This document shows, in pieces, positions 6,121 through 7,845 of a stretch of DNA of 7,845 nucleotides. The notes beneath the pieces were generated by a model. That model was not told the origin of the DNA, did no database searches, and saw nothing but the letters and a program-made list of their open reading frames with translations. The DNA comes from Methanodesulfokora sp964525965 (GTDB taxonomy: Archaea; Korarchaeota; Korarchaeia; Korarchaeales; Korarchaeaceae), in the NCBI GenBank assembly GCA_964525965.1, contig CAZGKA010000075.1, positions 1 to 7,845 on the forward strand, written 5' to 3'. Made by a program: the position numbers and the translations under genes. Within the stretch, counting starts at the first letter, position 1; every line of letters starts with the position of its first letter.

Positions 6121-6123
6121 GAT

Positions 6124-7821
6124 TCAGGAGGCTTCCTCTAGAAGGAGCTCGCTCTTAGCTTCTTTCCTTATTCTTTCAAGCTTGGACTTGAGCTCCTCGG
6201 CGTCGACTTTCCTGAAGAGCGGTTTCACATCTCCTATCCTGTGTCCACCTCGGAGCAAAACTTTCATATCGTCAAATGTTGTGCTGTGGGGATCTCCGTC
6301 TAGGTTGAGCATGCCCCATAACTTCTCAGCGGTGAACGGCAGGAATGGTTCGATGACGTGAGAGATGATCTTGACGGTCTGGGTGGACGCGAGAAGGGTG
6401 GAGTCGGACCTACTCCTGTCCATCTTTATGTCACGCCAAGGCTCTCTCTCGTTGAAGAATCTGTTCCCCTCCCTAGCTACATTCATGGCCTCCCTAAGTG
6501 CTTCCTTAAGCATGAACCTCTCTATGTGGCTTATGGACTTCTCAGCAATTTCTAAACATCTTTCCAAGAAATTAGACGACTCCTCATCGAGATCGGCACT
6601 GGGCACGACGCCGTTATATCTGTTGGCCAGAAAGCTCATCACTCTGTGCACGAAGTTTCCGAGCACGTCGTTGAGCTCGTTGTTTATCTTGGCCTCGAAG
6701 TCCTCCCAGGTGAAGTTGGCGTCCTTGTTCTCGGGTCTGGTGGTGATGATGTAATACCTCCAGTAGTCCGCCTCGAGCAGGAGCAGAGCTTCGTCCATCC
6801 ATATGCCCCTTCTGAACCTCTTGGAGAACTTATCGCCCTCGTAGTTGAGGAACTCCGTCGAGCTCACGTTGTACGGGAGGGTGTAGCCCTCCTCAGAGGC
6901 CATAAGCAGCGCGGGAAGTATTATCGTGTGGAACGGTATGTTGTCCTTCCCGATGAAATACACAGACCTGGTCTCGGGATCCTTCCAGAAGAGATCAAAT
7001 TTCTCGGGGCACCCATTTCTCTCAAAGTACTCCTTGACAGCTGAGACATATCCTAGCACAGCCTCCATCCAATCGTATATGGTCTTGCCCTCAGATCCGG
7101 GGAAGGGGGAGGGAATTCCCCACTTGTTATCCCTCGTTATGGCCCTCGGTCTCAGCCCCTCATTTATCATGGAGAGTGACATGCTCTTGGCGTTTTGAGG
7201 GAGTGCTTCATGCTCCTCTATGTACCTCCTGAGGCGGTCTTCGAACCTAGGTAAATCGAAGTACCAATGCTTCGTCTTTTTCAACTCGGGGGGAGTACCA
7301 CATATAGCGCATCTTGGATTTATCAGGTCCGTAGGGGTCAGGAGCCTGCCGCACTTCTCACATTGATCTCCCGTGGCCTTCTCGTATCCGCAGTAAGGAC
7401 AGGTTCCTTCGACGAACCTATCCGGAAGGAACATCTTGTCCTTCGGACAGAACAGCTGCTCGCTCTCCTCAACGAATATGTAGCCATTTTTCTGAACTTT
7501 TAGGTAGAAGTCTTGGACGAACTTAATGTGAACAGGGCTCTCCGTCCTTGTGTAGTTGTCAAAGCTTATACCAAACAGATTTATCAGCTTGCAGAAGTAG
7601 CTGTGCATCCTGTCGGTGAGAGCCTTTGGGTCGATCTTTCTCTTGAGAGCCTCCACCTCTATCGGGGTTCCGTGCTCATCGGATCCGGAGACGAACACAA
7701 CTTCATCTCCCAACTTCCTCCTACATCTGGCGTACACATCAGCTGAAACGAGTTGGACCAGCGTCCCCAGATGGGGGACGGCGTTTATATAAGGCCAGGC
7801 ACAAGTAACTATCCTCTTCAA
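6124..7821 (-). CDS. metG: methionyl-tRNA synthetase, archaeal, without C-terminal tRNA-binding domain
   Basis: Charges tRNA-Met, including the initiator, in the cytoplasm; class I synthetase. 565 residues, the length of short archaeal forms that lack the appended C-terminal EMAP-like domain, which may be encoded elsewhere. The HIGH motif is HLGT (17-20) in PYINAVPHLGT, followed by GSDEHGTP (46-53). The connective peptide carries zinc knuckles at C125-x2-D128 with C141-x2-C144, then C154-x2-C157 with C171-x2-C174, the two-zinc archaeal pattern. The anticodon-binding helix bundle includes NEREPW (457-462), whose Trp matches the anticodon-contacting Trp of the E. coli enzyme. Oddity: the KMSKS loop reads KFSKR followed by F-R-R (331-338), where the family normally has KFSKS-RG. 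Start: TTG at 7821-7819, giving the typical MKRIVTCAWPY, with GGAGGAG 7 bases upstream; the frame stays open to the window edge, so a longer N terminus cannot be formally excluded. Convergent with the 5437 gene. Confidence 0.96.
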   Translation of the reverse strand: MKRIVTCAWPYINAVPHLGTLVQLVSADVYARCRRKLGDEVVFVSGSDEHGTPIEVEALKRKIDPKALTDRMHSYFCKLINLFGISFDNYTRTESPVHIKFVQDFYLKVQKNGYIFVEESEQLFCPKDKMFLPDRFVEGTCPYCGYEKATGDQCEKCGRLLTPTDLINPRCAICGTPPELKKTKHWYFDLPRFEDRLRRYIEEHEALPQNAKSMSLSMINEGLRPRAITRDNKWGIPSPFPGSEGKTIYDWMEAVLGYVSAVKEYFERNGCPEKFDLFWKDPETRSVYFIGKDNIPFHTIILPALLMASEEGYTLPYNVSSTEFLNYEGDKFSKRFRRGIWMDEALLLLEADYWRYYIITTRPENKDANFTWEDFEAKINNELNDVLGNFVHRVMSFLANRYNGVVPSADLDEESSNFLERCLEIAEKSISHIERFMLKEALREAMNVAREGNRFFNEREPWRDIKMDRSRSDSTLLASTQTVKIISHVIEPFLPFTAEKLWGMLNLDGDPHSTTFDDMKVLLRGGHRIGDVKPLFRKVDAEELKSKLERIRKEAKSELLLEEAS

Positions 7822-7828
7822 GGACCCT

Positions 7829-7835
7829 CTCCTCC
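7829..7835 (-). promoter_or_regulatory. ribosome binding site for metG (supports TTG start)
   Basis: The minus strand reads GGAGGAG, ending 7 bases before the TTG at 7821. This strong Shine-Dalgarno match at good spacing favours initiation at this TTG rather than at any start codon beyond the right edge of the window. The promoter lies outside the window. Confidence 0.65.
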
Positions 7836-7845
7836 CGAGGAGCGA

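Noticed and set aside
6646..7044. 132-codon plus-strand open frame antisense to metG
   Set aside because: It overlaps the conserved MetRS core, including the KMSKS region, and has no recognisable domain; a shadow of the codon bias on the other strand.
1..7845. CRISPR array, insertion sequence, integrase or defence island
   Set aside because: No direct repeats with spacers, no transposase or integrase frame and no terminal inverted repeats were seen. The partial tRNA at the left edge could be an attachment site, but the genes next to it are housekeeping and show no sign of integration.

Overview
The window comes from an archaeon, most likely a thermophile. It encodes sn-glycerol-1-phosphate dehydrogenase, which makes the archaeal lipid backbone, and a mevalonate-kinase-family protein. 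The threonyl-tRNA synthetase carries the archaea-type N-terminal editing domain, the methionyl-tRNA synthetase is archaeal, and the nicotinate phosphoribosyltransferase belongs to the branch with a C-terminal metal ribbon. AT-rich boxes stand at archaeal TATA distance from starts, AGG/AGA/ATA codons are frequent, and genes are packed with few or no spacers. The mix of features suggests the TACK side of the tree, perhaps a korarchaeote-like lineage; that placement is an impression, not a demonstration.

Layout. Bases 1-27 are the 3' end of a tRNA gene cut by the window edge, followed by an oligo-T run. A plus-strand nicotinate phosphoribosyltransferase gene (NAD synthesis) follows and ends 7 bases from the stop of a minus-strand gene. 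The minus-strand block reads, in transcription order, egsA (5324 to 4206), a mevalonate-kinase-like gene (4101 to 3136) and thrS (3139 to 1295). The last two overlap by ATGA and share a clear promoter at about 4127-4135. Divergent from egsA is a plus-strand gene for a membrane-anchored or secreted beta-rich protein (TTG start at 5437 with a very good ribosome binding site). It ends 3 bases from the stop of a minus-strand methionyl-tRNA synthetase gene, which has its own TTG start near the right edge. No mobile elements, CRISPR arrays or gene-free stretches above 300 bases are visible.

How the genes fit together. egsA and the mevalonate kinase homologue both belong to archaeal membrane-lipid synthesis (glycerol-1-phosphate head and isoprenoid tails). 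thrS and metG serve translation, and pncB serves NAD supply. On the face of it this is a housekeeping region.

The points worth a second look lie inside those housekeeping enzymes. The mevalonate kinase homologue lacks both the catalytic lysine and the catalytic aspartate of its family while keeping the rest of the fold signature. The co-transcribed threonyl-tRNA synthetase has lost or displaced two of its three expected zinc ligands, while its editing domain looks intact. The methionyl-tRNA synthetase has a divergent KMSKS loop. These are read directly from the codons, but the comparisons are with family sequences recalled from memory, so alignments are needed.
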